From Caldilineaceae bacterium (GTDB lineage: Bacteria > Chloroflexota > Anaerolineae > Caldilineales > Caldilineaceae): a DNA stretch of 50,217 nucleotides. Below the pieces are notes generated by a model, which did not search any database, was not told the DNA's origin, and was given only the letters and a program-made list of their open reading frames with translations. The DNA lies in contig WTGY01000097.1 of the NCBI GenBank assembly GCA_011523365.1, forward strand, positions 1 to 50,217. The letters are read 5' to 3'. A program made the position numbers and the translations under genes. The first letter of the stretch is position 1; every line of letters begins with the position of its first letter. Below are positions 1 to 8,010 of this stretch, in pieces.

Positions 1-136
1 GGATCGCGGCCACGTCCAGCCGGGTTGCCTCCCCCAGCCGCATGATGACCCCTTCCCCGTAGCGTTTGTTCAGATTGGCGATGGTAACTTCCAGCGCTTT
101 GGCCGGCCCACTATCGGTTGATCGTTTTCTTGTCAT
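1..136 (-). CDS. recA: RecA recombinase, N-terminal 45 residues (cut by window edge)
   Basis: The minus strand reads from an ATG at 136 into a peptide containing KALEVTIANLNKRYGEGVIM and then RLGEAT. This is the conserved RecA N-terminal helix and polymerisation segment (compare the usual [24 protein letters not shown]). RecA is the ATP-dependent strand-exchange protein of recombinational repair and the co-protease that triggers LexA cleavage. Only 45 codons are inside the window; the ATPase core lies to the left. A GGGAGA ribosome site sits just upstream of the ATG. The promoter about 100 bases upstream carries a LexA box, as expected for recA, and this independently supports the call. Confidence 0.93.
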   Translation of the reverse strand, partial: MTRKRSTDSGPAKALEVTIANLNKRYGEGVIMRLGEATRLDVAAI

Positions 137-237
137 CGTTCTCCCTTACGGTCTGCTATCGACATCCTTTGCCCCGTTTGACGCGCCTCTTCTGAGCGTA
201 GGCGCCGGGTTGATCCCCGAGTGTACTGACTGAATCC

Positions 238-267
238 ATTATAGAACATGTGTTCAGTTCTTGTCAA
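238..267 (-). promoter_or_regulatory. recA promoter with LexA (SOS) box filling the spacer
   Basis: On the minus strand a perfect TTGACA (262-267) is followed after 18 bases by a perfect TATAAT (238-243). Inside the spacer, at 244-255, lies GAACACATGTTC, which matches the gram-positive type LexA box GAAC-N4-GTTC. Transcription would start near 231, giving a leader of about 95 bases to the recA ATG. LexA bound here would cover the -10/-35 interval and block polymerase directly. Confidence 0.9.
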
Positions 268-363
268 AATGGATTCGCTGCGGGATGCGTCCCAGTTTTG
301 GGCAAAAAGGGTCAGACGGGGAATGCGCGGCGGCGATGGACGATAGTGTGGTCCGGTCCTTAG

Positions 364-614
364 CAGGTCACAGGGCAGGCACAAGGCCTACCCCTACCGG
401 TGCGTATGGAAGGGGGCAGATTTGGCGGCATGACGCGGGTGAGCGACCGGCGGCATAGACGCAACGGAGACTGCGCGGCACGAGGTGCGTGAGGGACAGG
501 TGGCATGGGGTCGGCGCCGGCGTCGCGGCGCGAAGGCGGCGCAGGCTGGTGTAGAGGGGGGCGTTGCGGGGGGAATCCCCCCGCACAAGGGAGGGCCGCA
601 GGCCCGACCGCCCA
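364..614 (-). repeat. Dispersed GC-rich element, copy A (inverted, divergent)
   Basis: Read on the minus strand, 614-550 matches the core of the other copies: a gggcggtcgggcc start, a small hairpin, cccttgtgcgggg, a second hairpin of G and C runs, then gcaacgcccccctctaca. Further left, 368-390 matches the ggccttgtgcctgccct segment found about 170-200 bases downstream of the core in other copies; the stretch between is diverged. No gene is visible in 268-824. Bases 615-824 show nothing recognisable beyond the approach to the promoter at 825. Confidence 0.75.
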
Positions 615-824
615 AAGACGAGGAGAGAGTGGAGATGAGTGAGGCATGGGAGACCCCTTGGTTCGCCTCAGGCCGCGCCGTGAATTGGCTAAGGTCTGGT
701 TGATCTGATCCTGGCTGATTCGACTTCCTGCCGCGGTCGGGGTTGCGGTGCACGCTACGCAGAGGCCGGGCGGACTGGAATCGGCCATCTCGCCCGCAAG
801 TCGAATTCTTTCGCTATCCAATTC

Positions 825-854
825 TTGTCTTTTGAAGGCATCAGCGACTATAAT
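825..854 (+). promoter_or_regulatory. Probable sigma-70 promoter for the 989 gene
   Basis: TTGTCT (825-830) and a perfect TATAAT (849-854) are separated by 18 bases. The predicted start near 862 gives a leader of about 125 bases to the ATG at 989. This supports that small ORF being a real transcribed gene. Confidence 0.6.
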
Positions 855-988
855 CCTCGCGCGATCCAGGTCTCCTCATCCGGACTACAGATCTCAGCTA
901 CTTCAGACGTGTATAGGACAACCTCCATTCCCACTTCAGAACCGACGCTGCAACTGTGCCCAACTGTGGCGCGTCATTTGGACCTGGC

Positions 989-1327
989 ATGAGTGTAAAT
1001 CGTCGAAAACTGAACAGAGCCTGGGAAACGCTGCGGTCGCTGCCGATCCCTGCCATCGGGTCCGACCGCCTGGTCGACCTGCATGATGACCTGCTTGATT
1101 ACGACACGGTGATTGCGCAGGAGATGCGGGAGTATCTGCGGGGGCGCGTCATCAATCGCATCCGTGTGCAGATCGACTGGGAGTTGGAGGAGACGCTGCG
1201 GTCTTTCAAGCCGCAGACTTCGGCGGAGATGGAGTGCAGGCGGGAGTTGCTGCGCTACAAACGACGCATTGATGACGTGGTGCGCCAGCTACTTCTCGGC
1301 CAGCCGGACGAATCCCCTCACGAGTGA
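989..1327 (+). CDS. Small hypothetical protein, 112 residues
   Basis: I do not recognise this family. The ATG at 989 begins MSVNRRKLNRAWETLR and runs to a stop at 1325-1327. The product is charged and mostly helical in appearance, with many Arg/Glu pairs (REYLRGRVINRIRV, ELLRYKRRIDDVVRQLL). It has no signal peptide, membrane segment or Cys cluster. An in-frame GTG at 956 would add VPNCGASFGPG, whose CxxC-less start does not suggest a domain. Neither start has a strong ribosome site, so the start is uncertain. A good promoter lies upstream at 825-854. It converges on lysA with only about 30 bases between stops. A DNA- or RNA-associated helical protein is possible but unproven. Confidence 0.55.
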   Translation: MSVNRRKLNRAWETLRSLPIPAIGSDRLVDLHDDLLDYDTVIAQEMREYLRGRVINRIRVQIDWELEETLRSFKPQTSAEMECRRELLRYKRRIDDVVRQLLLGQPDESPHE

Positions 1328-1356
1328 TAGCGCACCAGCTTTTCCTCTTCAGCCCT

Positions 1357-2682
1357 TCAGACGATATCCCGTAGCAGTAGATCATCGACCGTTTCCCGGC
1401 GCTGCGCCAGGTGCGCGTCGCCGTCGCGCAGCATCACTACGGCCGGCCGCAGTGCTCCATTGTAGTTGCTGGCCATCATCAGCTGGTAGGCGCCACTGAC
1501 CGGAACGGCCAGCAGTTCCCCCAATTCGATATCGGGCAGAGGCAGGTCCTCGATCAGGAGATCACCGCTCTCGCAGTAAGGACCGGCCAACCAGGCGTTC
1601 TCCGATAGCGGAAGTCTGCCCAGCGGGTCGGTGACCGGCAGGGCAGAGTAGCGCGCCTCATAGAGGGCCGGGCGAATGTTGTCCGCCATCCCGCCATCAA
1701 GCAGAAGCCAACGCCGACCCCCTGCTCGTTTGACAGTTCCCACTTGATAGATGGCAACGCCGGCGCGGGCGACAAGGCTGCGCCCCGGCTCCACTTGCAG
1801 ACGGGGCAGGGGCAGAGAAAAGGAGGACAGGTTCCTTGCCAGCGCCGCCGCCACCGTCGCGACGTATTCCTCGATCGATTGGTGAGGGAGATCCTTCTCG
1901 TGGTAGGCGATGCCCCAGCCGCCGCCCGGGCTCAGCGCCTGGGGCCACCAGTCGAGTTCCTGTTGCAGGCGGCCCATCAGCTCGCATACCGTGTCCAGAG
2001 CGGGCAGCACCTCTTCGGCCGCGTGAAAATGCGATCCCTGGTGGAAGTGCAGCCCGGTCACGGGCAGTTCATTCCGCTGGCAGAAAGCCACTGCGTCGAC
2101 GCATTCGTCGGCGTCCATCCCGAACTTGCTGTCAAGCTGCCCTGTTTGGCGGAACTGATGTGTGTCGACGGCGTAACCAGGCCGTACCCGCAGCCAGAGG
2201 GAGGGAGCAGGGCCGCGGGCATGGGCCAGTTGGGCGATCCGCGCCAACTCCGGCAGGTTGTCGACGACGAGCGTGCCGGCCTGGGCGAACCCGGCTTGCA
2301 GATCCGGCCAGCTCTTGTTCACGCCGTGCAACAGGATCTGGGCGCGCGGGACACCGGCAGTACGGGCGATGTGCAACTCACCGACGCCGGTGCAGTCCAC
2401 AAGCAGCCCGTGGGCCGCCATCAGACGGGCCATGGCCAGATTGAGAGATGCCTTGCCGGCGTAGGTGATGCCGGCGGGGCCGGAATAGTGTCGACCGAGA
2501 GCATCCTGATAGGCCTGAACTGCGCTGTCGATGGTGTGCTGATCGTAAATATAGAGTGGTGTGCCGAATTCGGCGGCCAGTTCGTTCAGGTCTCGACCGC
2601 CGACGTGGAGCGCAGGTTGGCCGTTCTTGTCGGGGCGCAGCGCAACGGTGTCGGGGAAGAGCGGGAGACGGTCGCGATACAT
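1357..2682 (-). CDS. lysA: Diaminopimelate decarboxylase
   Basis: This PLP enzyme (fold type III) decarboxylates meso-diaminopimelate to L-lysine, the last step of lysine synthesis in the cytoplasm. The 441-residue product shows the PLP lysine in YAGKA (about K77), LHFHQGSHF (the HxGS element), the glycine-rich SPGGGWG phosphate-binding loop, VEPGRSLV, and the catalytic CESGD near residues 370-374. The frame is open upstream for 93 more codons, but that stretch is low-complexity and overlaps the neighbouring gene. The ATG at 2682 follows an AAAGG-type ribosome site and gives the normal family length. It lies 92 bases downstream of the EamA exporter gene on the same strand, so the two may be co-transcribed. 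YAGKA replaces the common YAVKA; this is conservative. Confidence 0.93.
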   Translation of the reverse strand: MYRDRLPLFPDTVALRPDKNGQPALHVGGRDLNELAAEFGTPLYIYDQHTIDSAVQAYQDALGRHYSGPAGITYAGKASLNLAMARLMAAHGLLVDCTGVGELHIARTAGVPRAQILLHGVNKSWPDLQAGFAQAGTLVVDNLPELARIAQLAHARGPAPSLWLRVRPGYAVDTHQFRQTGQLDSKFGMDADECVDAVAFCQRNELPVTGLHFHQGSHFHAAEEVLPALDTVCELMGRLQQELDWWPQALSPGGGWGIAYHEKDLPHQSIEEYVATVAAALARNLSSFSLPLPRLQVEPGRSLVARAGVAIYQVGTVKRAGGRRWLLLDGGMADNIRPALYEARYSALPVTDPLGRLPLSENAWLAGPYCESGDLLIEDLPLPDIELGELLAVPVSGAYQLMMASNYNGALRPAVVMLRDGDAHLAQRRETVDDLLLRDIV

Positions 2683-2774
2683 CGCAGAAACCTTTGGGTT
2701 CAGATTGATTTCGGCGGAGGCCGGTTTTGCTTCGTACTGCGATTTGACAGACTGAGAACGGCAACAGGCAGAAA

Positions 2775-3692
2775 CTACAGGAGCACCATGAGGATTCCGC
2801 CGATGGTGATCAGTCCGCCGATGATACTGTTGAATGAAGGGATCTCGAGCAACAGGAGCGCGCCCAGCAGCACGCCGCCCAGCACCTCCTGCGTTGCGAT
2901 GAGATTGACATAGGTGGCGTTCACGCGCCGCAGGGCCGCGTTGTAGAGAGTATGGCCGCAAGCCAGGGGGAAGACGCCCAGGCCGACTATGCTGGCAACG
3001 GCGGGCCAGTTGAAGCTGCCGGGGGTATGGGACGCGGCCGCGGCTGGAAGCAGCCAGAGAGCAGCCAGCATGTAGACTGCGCCGGCATACACCAGCAGAG
3101 GCAACCGTTCGCGCTGGCTGCGGCCGGCTATGCTGTAGACGGCGTATGTGATGGCACTGCCCAGAGCAAGCAGATCACCGATCAACATGCGGGGGGTGAA
3201 GTTGTACGTTGCGCTGCCGCCTTGACGAACGAGCGCCAGTACCGGCTCGAACCCGGAGAGAACGGCCACGCCCACGACGGCCACGAGGATGCCCAGCCAT
3301 TTACGCCTGGACAGCGGTTCCCGGAGCCAGAAGCGGGACAGCAGGGCGACCCAGATGGGCGCAGTGTACATGATCGCGAGGCTATTGGTGATCGTCGTAA
3401 ATTCGAGTGAGTAGGCGTAAAAAAAGAAGTGGAGAGCCGCGACCAGCCCGACGAGGACCAGACGGGGCCAGTTGGACGCGAGGAGGCCGCGCCAATTGGG
3501 GGCGGCCCATGCGCCGCGGCTGCGAATCAAGACCGCAGCTGACACGACGATGCCGGCGACCAGGAGGCGACCGGCTGCGATCTCGAAGGAGGATACCGAG
3601 CGGGCGGCCCAACGCACCAGCACGGGGCTGGTGCTGAAGAAGAGGACGGCGATCGCTACCAAGGCCAGCCCACGGCGTTCTTCGACTGTCAC
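2775..3692 (-). CDS. EamA/DMT-family transporter (10 TM)
   Basis: The 305-residue protein is almost entirely hydrophobic. It has two tandem EamA repeats of about five helices each, starting around residues 10 and 160 (ALVAIAVLFFSTSPVLVRWA; LLALGSAITYAVYSIAGRSQ). Members of this drug/metabolite transporter superfamily export amino acids, nucleobases and other metabolites across the inner membrane. Start is GTG at 3692. Its position directly upstream of lysA on the same strand suggests, but does not prove, a link to lysine or another amino acid. No specificity can be read from the sequence. Confidence 0.88.
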   Translation of the reverse strand: MTVEERRGLALVAIAVLFFSTSPVLVRWAARSVSSFEIAAGRLLVAGIVVSAAVLIRSRGAWAAPNWRGLLASNWPRLVLVGLVAALHFFFYAYSLEFTTITNSLAIMYTAPIWVALLSRFWLREPLSRRKWLGILVAVVGVAVLSGFEPVLALVRQGGSATYNFTPRMLIGDLLALGSAITYAVYSIAGRSQRERLPLLVYAGAVYMLAALWLLPAAAASHTPGSFNWPAVASIVGLGVFPLACGHTLYNAALRRVNATYVNLIATQEVLGGVLLGALLLLEIPSFNSIIGGLITIGGILMVLL

Positions 3693-3759
3693 GGGATTGG
3701 TCCAGACTGAGCGCGGGCGTGCAACCTGCGCTTCCAGGCGTGGAGGTCCGTTGGCCGTT

Positions 3760-3891
3760 CTAAGGACCGGCGGGCGTAATCGCCACGTAGACCAGGCTCA
3801 ACACCATGCTGAGCGCAATCAGCAGGCTCAGAAAGTAGAAGATCTTTTCGTTGCGGCTCAAGCGGCGGCGTCTGCCCCGTCTACGGCTCAT
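3760..3891 (-). CDS. 43-residue single-pass membrane protein
   Basis: A short ORF begins at an ATG (3891) preceded by a good AAAGGGAC ribosome site and ends TAG at 3760. The sequence starts MSRRRGRRRRLSRNEKIF, a very basic cytoplasmic tail, followed by one transmembrane helix (YFLSLLIALSMVLSLVYVAI) and TPAGP. The positive-inside pattern and clean ribosome site argue for a real gene. I do not recognise a function. It lies about 70 bases upstream of the EamA gene on the same strand, so it may head a three-gene unit with the transporter and lysA. Confidence 0.6.
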   Translation of the reverse strand: MSRRRGRRRRLSRNEKIFYFLSLLIALSMVLSLVYVAITPAGP

Positions 3892-4021
3892 GCGTTGTCC
3901 CTTTCAGACCGAAATTCAAGTAATGGGAGAGATGTACACTTGCATCGAGAATTGGAGTAAGCCCTGCGAACCAGATGAATCATAGTCGAAATTGGTCTGT
4001 GAATCAAGGCATCCGGGTACT

Positions 4022-4487
4022 GGGGTGCATTCCAGAATGGGGCGCAATTTCCTATACCTCGGGTAGCAGCGAAGCCGCACCAATCTCGCGGTCAACTCTC
4101 AGTAAGAGGAAACTGCATTTCTCTCTCCTCACTCCTCTTCCCTCTCTCCTCGCTTTTTTGGGCGGTCGGCCGCAAGCGGCCTCCCTTGTGCGGGGGCTCC
4201 GCCCCCGCAACGCCCCCTCTCCTACAACATGCCTCGCCGACCTGGTGTCGATATTCGTAACGAGTGCCCAGTCGAAAGAATTTCCCCAAACCACGTCCCG
4301 CCAGTCCCATCAGATCCTTGTAGGTGCTGGCCTTGTGCCTGCCCTCGCACCCCCGACTGACGGACTCCACCGTAAGGCCAGGCCAGGCGCACGCACTGCG
4401 TCTCGCCAAAAGACGGTAAACTATTTCAGCCACCGCTGGCACCGATTCCCCGCCTGACTGTTCCCACCCCAAATCAGGGATGCACCC
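4022..4487 (+). repeat. Dispersed element, copy B, with inverted ends
   Basis: Left end GGGGTGCATTCCAGAATGGG (4022-4041); right end CCCCAAATCAGGGATGCACC (4467-4486). The right end read in reverse (GGTGCATCCCTGATTTGGGG) mirrors the left, so the element looks like a MITE with imperfect terminal inverted repeats. The core at 4155-4225 has two hairpins: GGCCGC-AA-GCGGCC and GCGGGGGC-tcc-GCCCCCGC. No ORF of its own is convincing. It fills the gap 3892-4511, where I see no gene. Confidence 0.78.
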
Positions 4488-4511
4488 GGGTATCGGTAAC
4501 CGCTGAGGCGC

Positions 4512-6890
4512 TCACTCGATGCGGAGAGGGCCGAGCAGCAGCCGGTCCTCCTGCGCCGGGTCGATCCTGTCGAGCACGCGCAGGCGGCGAAAATCGGGGC
4601 GGGTATACAGGCCGATCTCGATCTGATAGAGTCCTGGGGGGGCGTCCGGCGAAACGATGAACGTGTGCACGGTTGCGACGGTCTCGCCAGCGCTCCAGGC
4701 TTCCGTTGAAGGCGACGGTTGCAGGTCGGCGCCGCCGAACATGTCGAAGCTGTCTGTCAGCAGGTGCGCAAAGACGGTATACGGTTCGGCCACCGGCCCG
4801 TTTGCGGTCCAGTACAGGGTAACGGTCATCTCTTCACCGGGAACCGGGTTACGGCTGCTGAAGCTGTAACCGGCCAGGGTAATGCTGTCGGCAAACTGCA
4901 CGTGCACCGGGGTTGGAATGCTGGGGCCGCCGTCCTGGGACGTATCGGCCTTGCCGCCGGGCTGGCAGTCCGAAACGGTGAAACCGGCGGGGCAGATGGT
5001 CACCTCGCCGAACGTATGGGTTGTGCCGCCGCCGAGTTGGGGCGGACGTTCGCCGCTGCGGTGGTCGTAGAAGCCAATCTGCCAGCTGGCCCGATTCGGT
5101 GTATGGGCCGTCTCCGGGATCACAACGGTATAGCTGTCGAGCAGAAGACGGTTGGGCAGCCAGCCACTGGTCGGCCGCAGCCCGCCGCCGGGCATCGAGT
5201 CGAGTTGGGCGACGGTCAGACCAGTGCCGTCCACGAGATGAATGAAGAGGGACCAGTCAGCGGCCAGCGGAGCGTTGGTCATGAACGCCAGATCCACCTG
5301 GACTTCGTCACCGGGGAAAACGGTCGGCAGTTGGGGATCCTGTTCGCCAGTCCGACCTTGTAGAGCGTCATACGATGCGGTCGCATGTTGCAACTGAATC
5401 TCGGAGTCTCCGGCGAGAAAGAGGGCGTGGGGCGTCGGTGAGACAGCAGTTTTCGAGGTGCTGTCAGGAACTGACATCGGCGGTGGCGTGTAAGCGGGGC
5501 GGATGAAGAGAAAGGGTGTGGCCAGCGTGAGCAGTCCGAGGGCAGAGGTAACACTCCAGCCGATACTGTGACCGATATTATGTCCGATTCTGCTTTCCCA
5601 ACCCGTCCAGCCAAGTGCCCACAGCAGGGCCAGAGCGGACAGCGCGGCAAAGAAGTAACGTCCCTGGGCGGCCGGCGCCACTCGCATGAAACGCAGCCAG
5701 GAGATGGTAAGAACGAGCAGCCAGAGCAGAAGGAAGGCGTGGGGCACTCGGTAGGCGAGGCGGGGGCCGCCGGCACGCGCTTTCCGGGCGAGATATAACA
5801 GCAACCCAAGCGCAACGAAGACGGCGACGACACGCAGAGCCAGGTAGATCCAGGCTGGGTAGGGCAGGTTGAGCCAGCCAAACAGCCCCCAGAAGGAACG
5901 TTCCAGCCCTCCCAACTCGCTCAGGATCTGCGACGGGCCAGCCGGGATGACCCGCAACAGGATATTGGCTTCCCACATATCCCAGGCCAGGGGGTCGCCA
6001 TATAGGCGCCAGTTTCTCAGGTACCACCAGCCGGCGAGCAGGATGGCGGGAATAGCCGTCCAGAGGACAGCATCGAAGATGGGGCGAAGGTTGCGGCTCC
6101 GCCACGTCAGCCACAGGACAGCGGCCGCGGAGACGCCGGCCAGGCCCAGCCCGCTCAGCTTGGAAAGCAGCGCCAGGCCGAGCGCCGCGCCGAGTTTCAG
6201 CAGACGGCTCTTTTGCGGCCGTCCTCCTTCCACCAGCATCTCCGTCAGTTGCCACAGGACGAGCGCGGCAGCTGCGTTGACGGCGTTGTCATTGCTGACA
6301 GATGCGCTGATGAAGACAAATTGGGGCAGAAAGGCGGCAAAGGCTGCGCCGAGCAGGGCACTCTGCGCGGGGAGAAAGAGGCGAAGGGTGCGATAGACCG
6401 CGTAGACGGTCACCGCGCCGAGGAAGACGGAGAAGAGACGAGCGACGTGCAGTGCCAGAACCGACCGGCTCCAGGGGAAGCGTTCCGTCTGCTGGTGGTG
6501 GATCAGATAGTTGCGGTTGATGGGGGTGTCGGGTTGGCCGATGGCGCGGTGGGGATTTGCGCGCGCGAAGAGCTCAGGGAAGTCGGACTGATCGATCAGT
6601 GCGGTAAGCAGAGCCGCGCCCGCGTAGTAGGCGGGCGCCTGCGTGCCCTGCTGCCGCCAGAGGGCGGTCGTATTCGGTTCCGCGACCGGCAGCGTCCGCT
6701 GCGTTGCCAGATGGTGAACAAAGGCAAAATGCCAGATTTCGTCGGGGGCTTCGAAAGGGGGGGTTACAAAACCGAACAGGCTGGCAAGAAGGAGGTAAAA
6801 CGCCAACAGATGGCGAATCGTGGGGCGAATAGCAGGGAAGGCTACAGCGAATCGGCGCGGCGCTTTCCCCGTTTCACGGGATTGGGACAT
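4512..6890 (-). CDS. Polytopic GT-C-type glycosyltransferase with C-terminal beta domains
   Basis: The 792-residue membrane protein opens with a basic tail and helix, then PPFEAPDEIWH (about residues 44-54). That acidic pair in the first periplasmic loop is where GT-C enzymes (GT39/PMT-like, DUF2142) keep their catalytic Asp/Glu. About ten further helices run to residue ~465 (for example SVFLGAVTVYAVYRTLRLFL and SALALLWALGWTGW). The last 300 residues are soluble and probably beta-sandwich, with two similar modules (FPGDEVQVDLAFMTN...; VPGEEMTVTLYWTANG...). Such enzymes transfer sugars from polyprenyl-phosphate donors outside the cytoplasm. Its start abuts the stop of the GT2 gene with no gap, so the pair is translationally coupled and probably works together: the GT2 makes the lipid-linked donor and this enzyme uses it. 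Confidence 0.8.
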   Translation of the reverse strand: MSQSRETGKAPRRFAVAFPAIRPTIRHLLAFYLLLASLFGFVTPPFEAPDEIWHFAFVHHLATQRTLPVAEPNTTALWRQQGTQAPAYYAGAALLTALIDQSDFPELFARANPHRAIGQPDTPINRNYLIHHQQTERFPWSRSVLALHVARLFSVFLGAVTVYAVYRTLRLFLPAQSALLGAAFAAFLPQFVFISASVSNDNAVNAAAALVLWQLTEMLVEGGRPQKSRLLKLGAALGLALLSKLSGLGLAGVSAAAVLWLTWRSRNLRPIFDAVLWTAIPAILLAGWWYLRNWRLYGDPLAWDMWEANILLRVIPAGPSQILSELGGLERSFWGLFGWLNLPYPAWIYLALRVVAVFVALGLLLYLARKARAGGPRLAYRVPHAFLLLWLLVLTISWLRFMRVAPAAQGRYFFAALSALALLWALGWTGWESRIGHNIGHSIGWSVTSALGLLTLATPFLFIRPAYTPPPMSVPDSTSKTAVSPTPHALFLAGDSEIQLQHATASYDALQGRTGEQDPQLPTVFPGDEVQVDLAFMTNAPLAADWSLFIHLVDGTGLTVAQLDSMPGGGLRPTSGWLPNRLLLDSYTVVIPETAHTPNRASWQIGFYDHRSGERPPQLGGGTTHTFGEVTICPAGFTVSDCQPGGKADTSQDGGPSIPTPVHVQFADSITLAGYSFSSRNPVPGEEMTVTLYWTANGPVAEPYTVFAHLLTDSFDMFGGADLQPSPSTEAWSAGETVATVHTFIVSPDAPPGLYQIEIGLYTRPDFRRLRVLDRIDPAQEDRLLLGPLRIE

Positions 6891-7784
6891 TTACCTGGAA
6901 CTGGCTTTCGGTATCTGTTCTCCTGACCCGGGTAGCTTGCGAGAACCGGGGGAATTCGTTTCCTTCGCGGCGCTGCCGCTCTGTTCCGGACTGTCGGAAG
7001 TGACGCGCGCTGCAGACCGAGTTGGCGGTCTCCAGATGAAGAGATAGTAGAGCCAGCTCTTGACAAACTGGAACCAGACATCCAATACACGGAAGTTGGA
7101 CTCGCCATTGGAGCGCACATATTCGTGGGTCGCGACTTCGCAAATGCGATACCCGCTGCGCACGGTCTTGATCACCATCTCCTGTTCGATCGTCGGGATC
7201 TCCGATTCAAGCGCCAGGCTGCGCGCTACTTCGGCCCGAATCGCCCGGAATCCGTTCTGCGAGTCGGTCAGGCGCACCCCTTGGGTATAGTTGATGCTGA
7301 GGGTGATCACCTGGCTGCCGAAGAGACGGATGAACTGATTGATGGTGGCGTGCAACTCATCGCTCCCTCCCAACATGCGTGAGCCGGATACGTGGTCGGC
7401 GTCGTCGTCGATGATCGGCTGGACGAGGGCGGGAATGTCACGGGGGTCATGGGAGCCGTCGGCATCGATAAAGAGGAGGATATCGCCGCTCGCGTGGGCG
7501 ATGCCGACGCGCAGGGCGTCGCCTTTGCCTTTGCCGTTATCCAGAAGCACGGTGGCGCCCAGTTCGGCGGCGATTGTGCGCGTGTCGTCGCTGCTGTGGC
7601 CGTCGACAACCAGCAGTTCGTCGGCATAGGGCGCGGCCCATTCGAGCACGGGTCGGATGTTGCGGCCCTCGTTTCGGCAGGGCACGATTACCGAGATGCG
7701 AACCTCGCGCCCATCCGGCGTCTGGCGTGTGATGACAGTGGGCCGGGCGGGCTGAGTATACCAGTTGGGCAGGATATCCGTCAC
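6891..7784 (-). CDS. GT2 glycosyltransferase, DPM1/polyprenyl-phosphate type
   Basis: The 297-residue GT-A fold enzyme has SVIVPCRNEG (31-40), VVDGHSSDDT (59-68), GKGKGDALRVG and the metal-binding DADGS (107-111), followed by QNGFRAI, the usual pattern of dolichol/polyprenyl-phosphate mannose synthases. It would load a sugar from an NDP donor onto a membrane polyprenyl phosphate on the cytoplasmic face. It has no long C-terminal membrane anchor, only a hydrophobic patch (FVKSWLYYLFIW, around 240-255). Start is GTG at 7784 with a weak ribosome site. Its stop touches the start of the GT-C gene, so they form one operon. It diverges from the mazG-like gene across a 226-base spacer containing strong palindromes. 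Confidence 0.88.
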   Translation of the reverse strand: MTDILPNWYTQPARPTVITRQTPDGREVRISVIVPCRNEGRNIRPVLEWAAPYADELLVVDGHSSDDTRTIAAELGATVLLDNGKGKGDALRVGIAHASGDILLFIDADGSHDPRDIPALVQPIIDDDADHVSGSRMLGGSDELHATINQFIRLFGSQVITLSINYTQGVRLTDSQNGFRAIRAEVARSLALESEIPTIEQEMVIKTVRSGYRICEVATHEYVRSNGESNFRVLDVWFQFVKSWLYYLFIWRPPTRSAARVTSDSPEQSGSAAKETNSPGSRKLPGSGEQIPKASSR

Positions 7785-7899
7785 GGATCGTCTCAGGAAA
7801 GCAGAAAGATGGACCGGCCGCCGTTTGGCAGGCCGCTGGGCCCTACTTTAGCAGCATTCAATATCGATGCCAAGCCTCAGAGCCACCATTCCCCAGGAA

Positions 7900-7995
7900 T
7901 TGACCGGCAAGTGACGATGCATTAGAGTGCACATCTGCCAGTCTGTGAAGGCAGATGTCTCTGCGGTCAGAGACAGGTTCACACGGCCCATGTGA
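7900..7995 (+). promoter_or_regulatory. Promoter and three tandem hairpins upstream of the MazG-like gene
   Basis: TTGACC (7900-7905), 17 bases, then TAGAGT (7923-7928) form a fair promoter. Directly after it come three palindromes: ACATCTGCC/GGCAGATGT (7931-7939 and 7950-7958, loop of 10), TGTCTCTG/CAGAGACA (7956-7963 and 7968-7975, tetraloop CGGT) and TCACA/TGTGA (7979-7983 and 7991-7995). The first two share the bases TGT, so they cannot both form fully, as in a two-state switch. They could instead be operator sites serving both divergent genes. Confidence 0.55.
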
Positions 7996-8010
7996 CGGGA
8001 TCGGAAGACC

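Noticed and set aside
2683..2961. 93-residue N-terminal extension of LysA
   Set aside because: It overlaps the end of the EamA gene, has no LysA-like sequence, and the ATG at 2682 gives the family length with a ribosome site.
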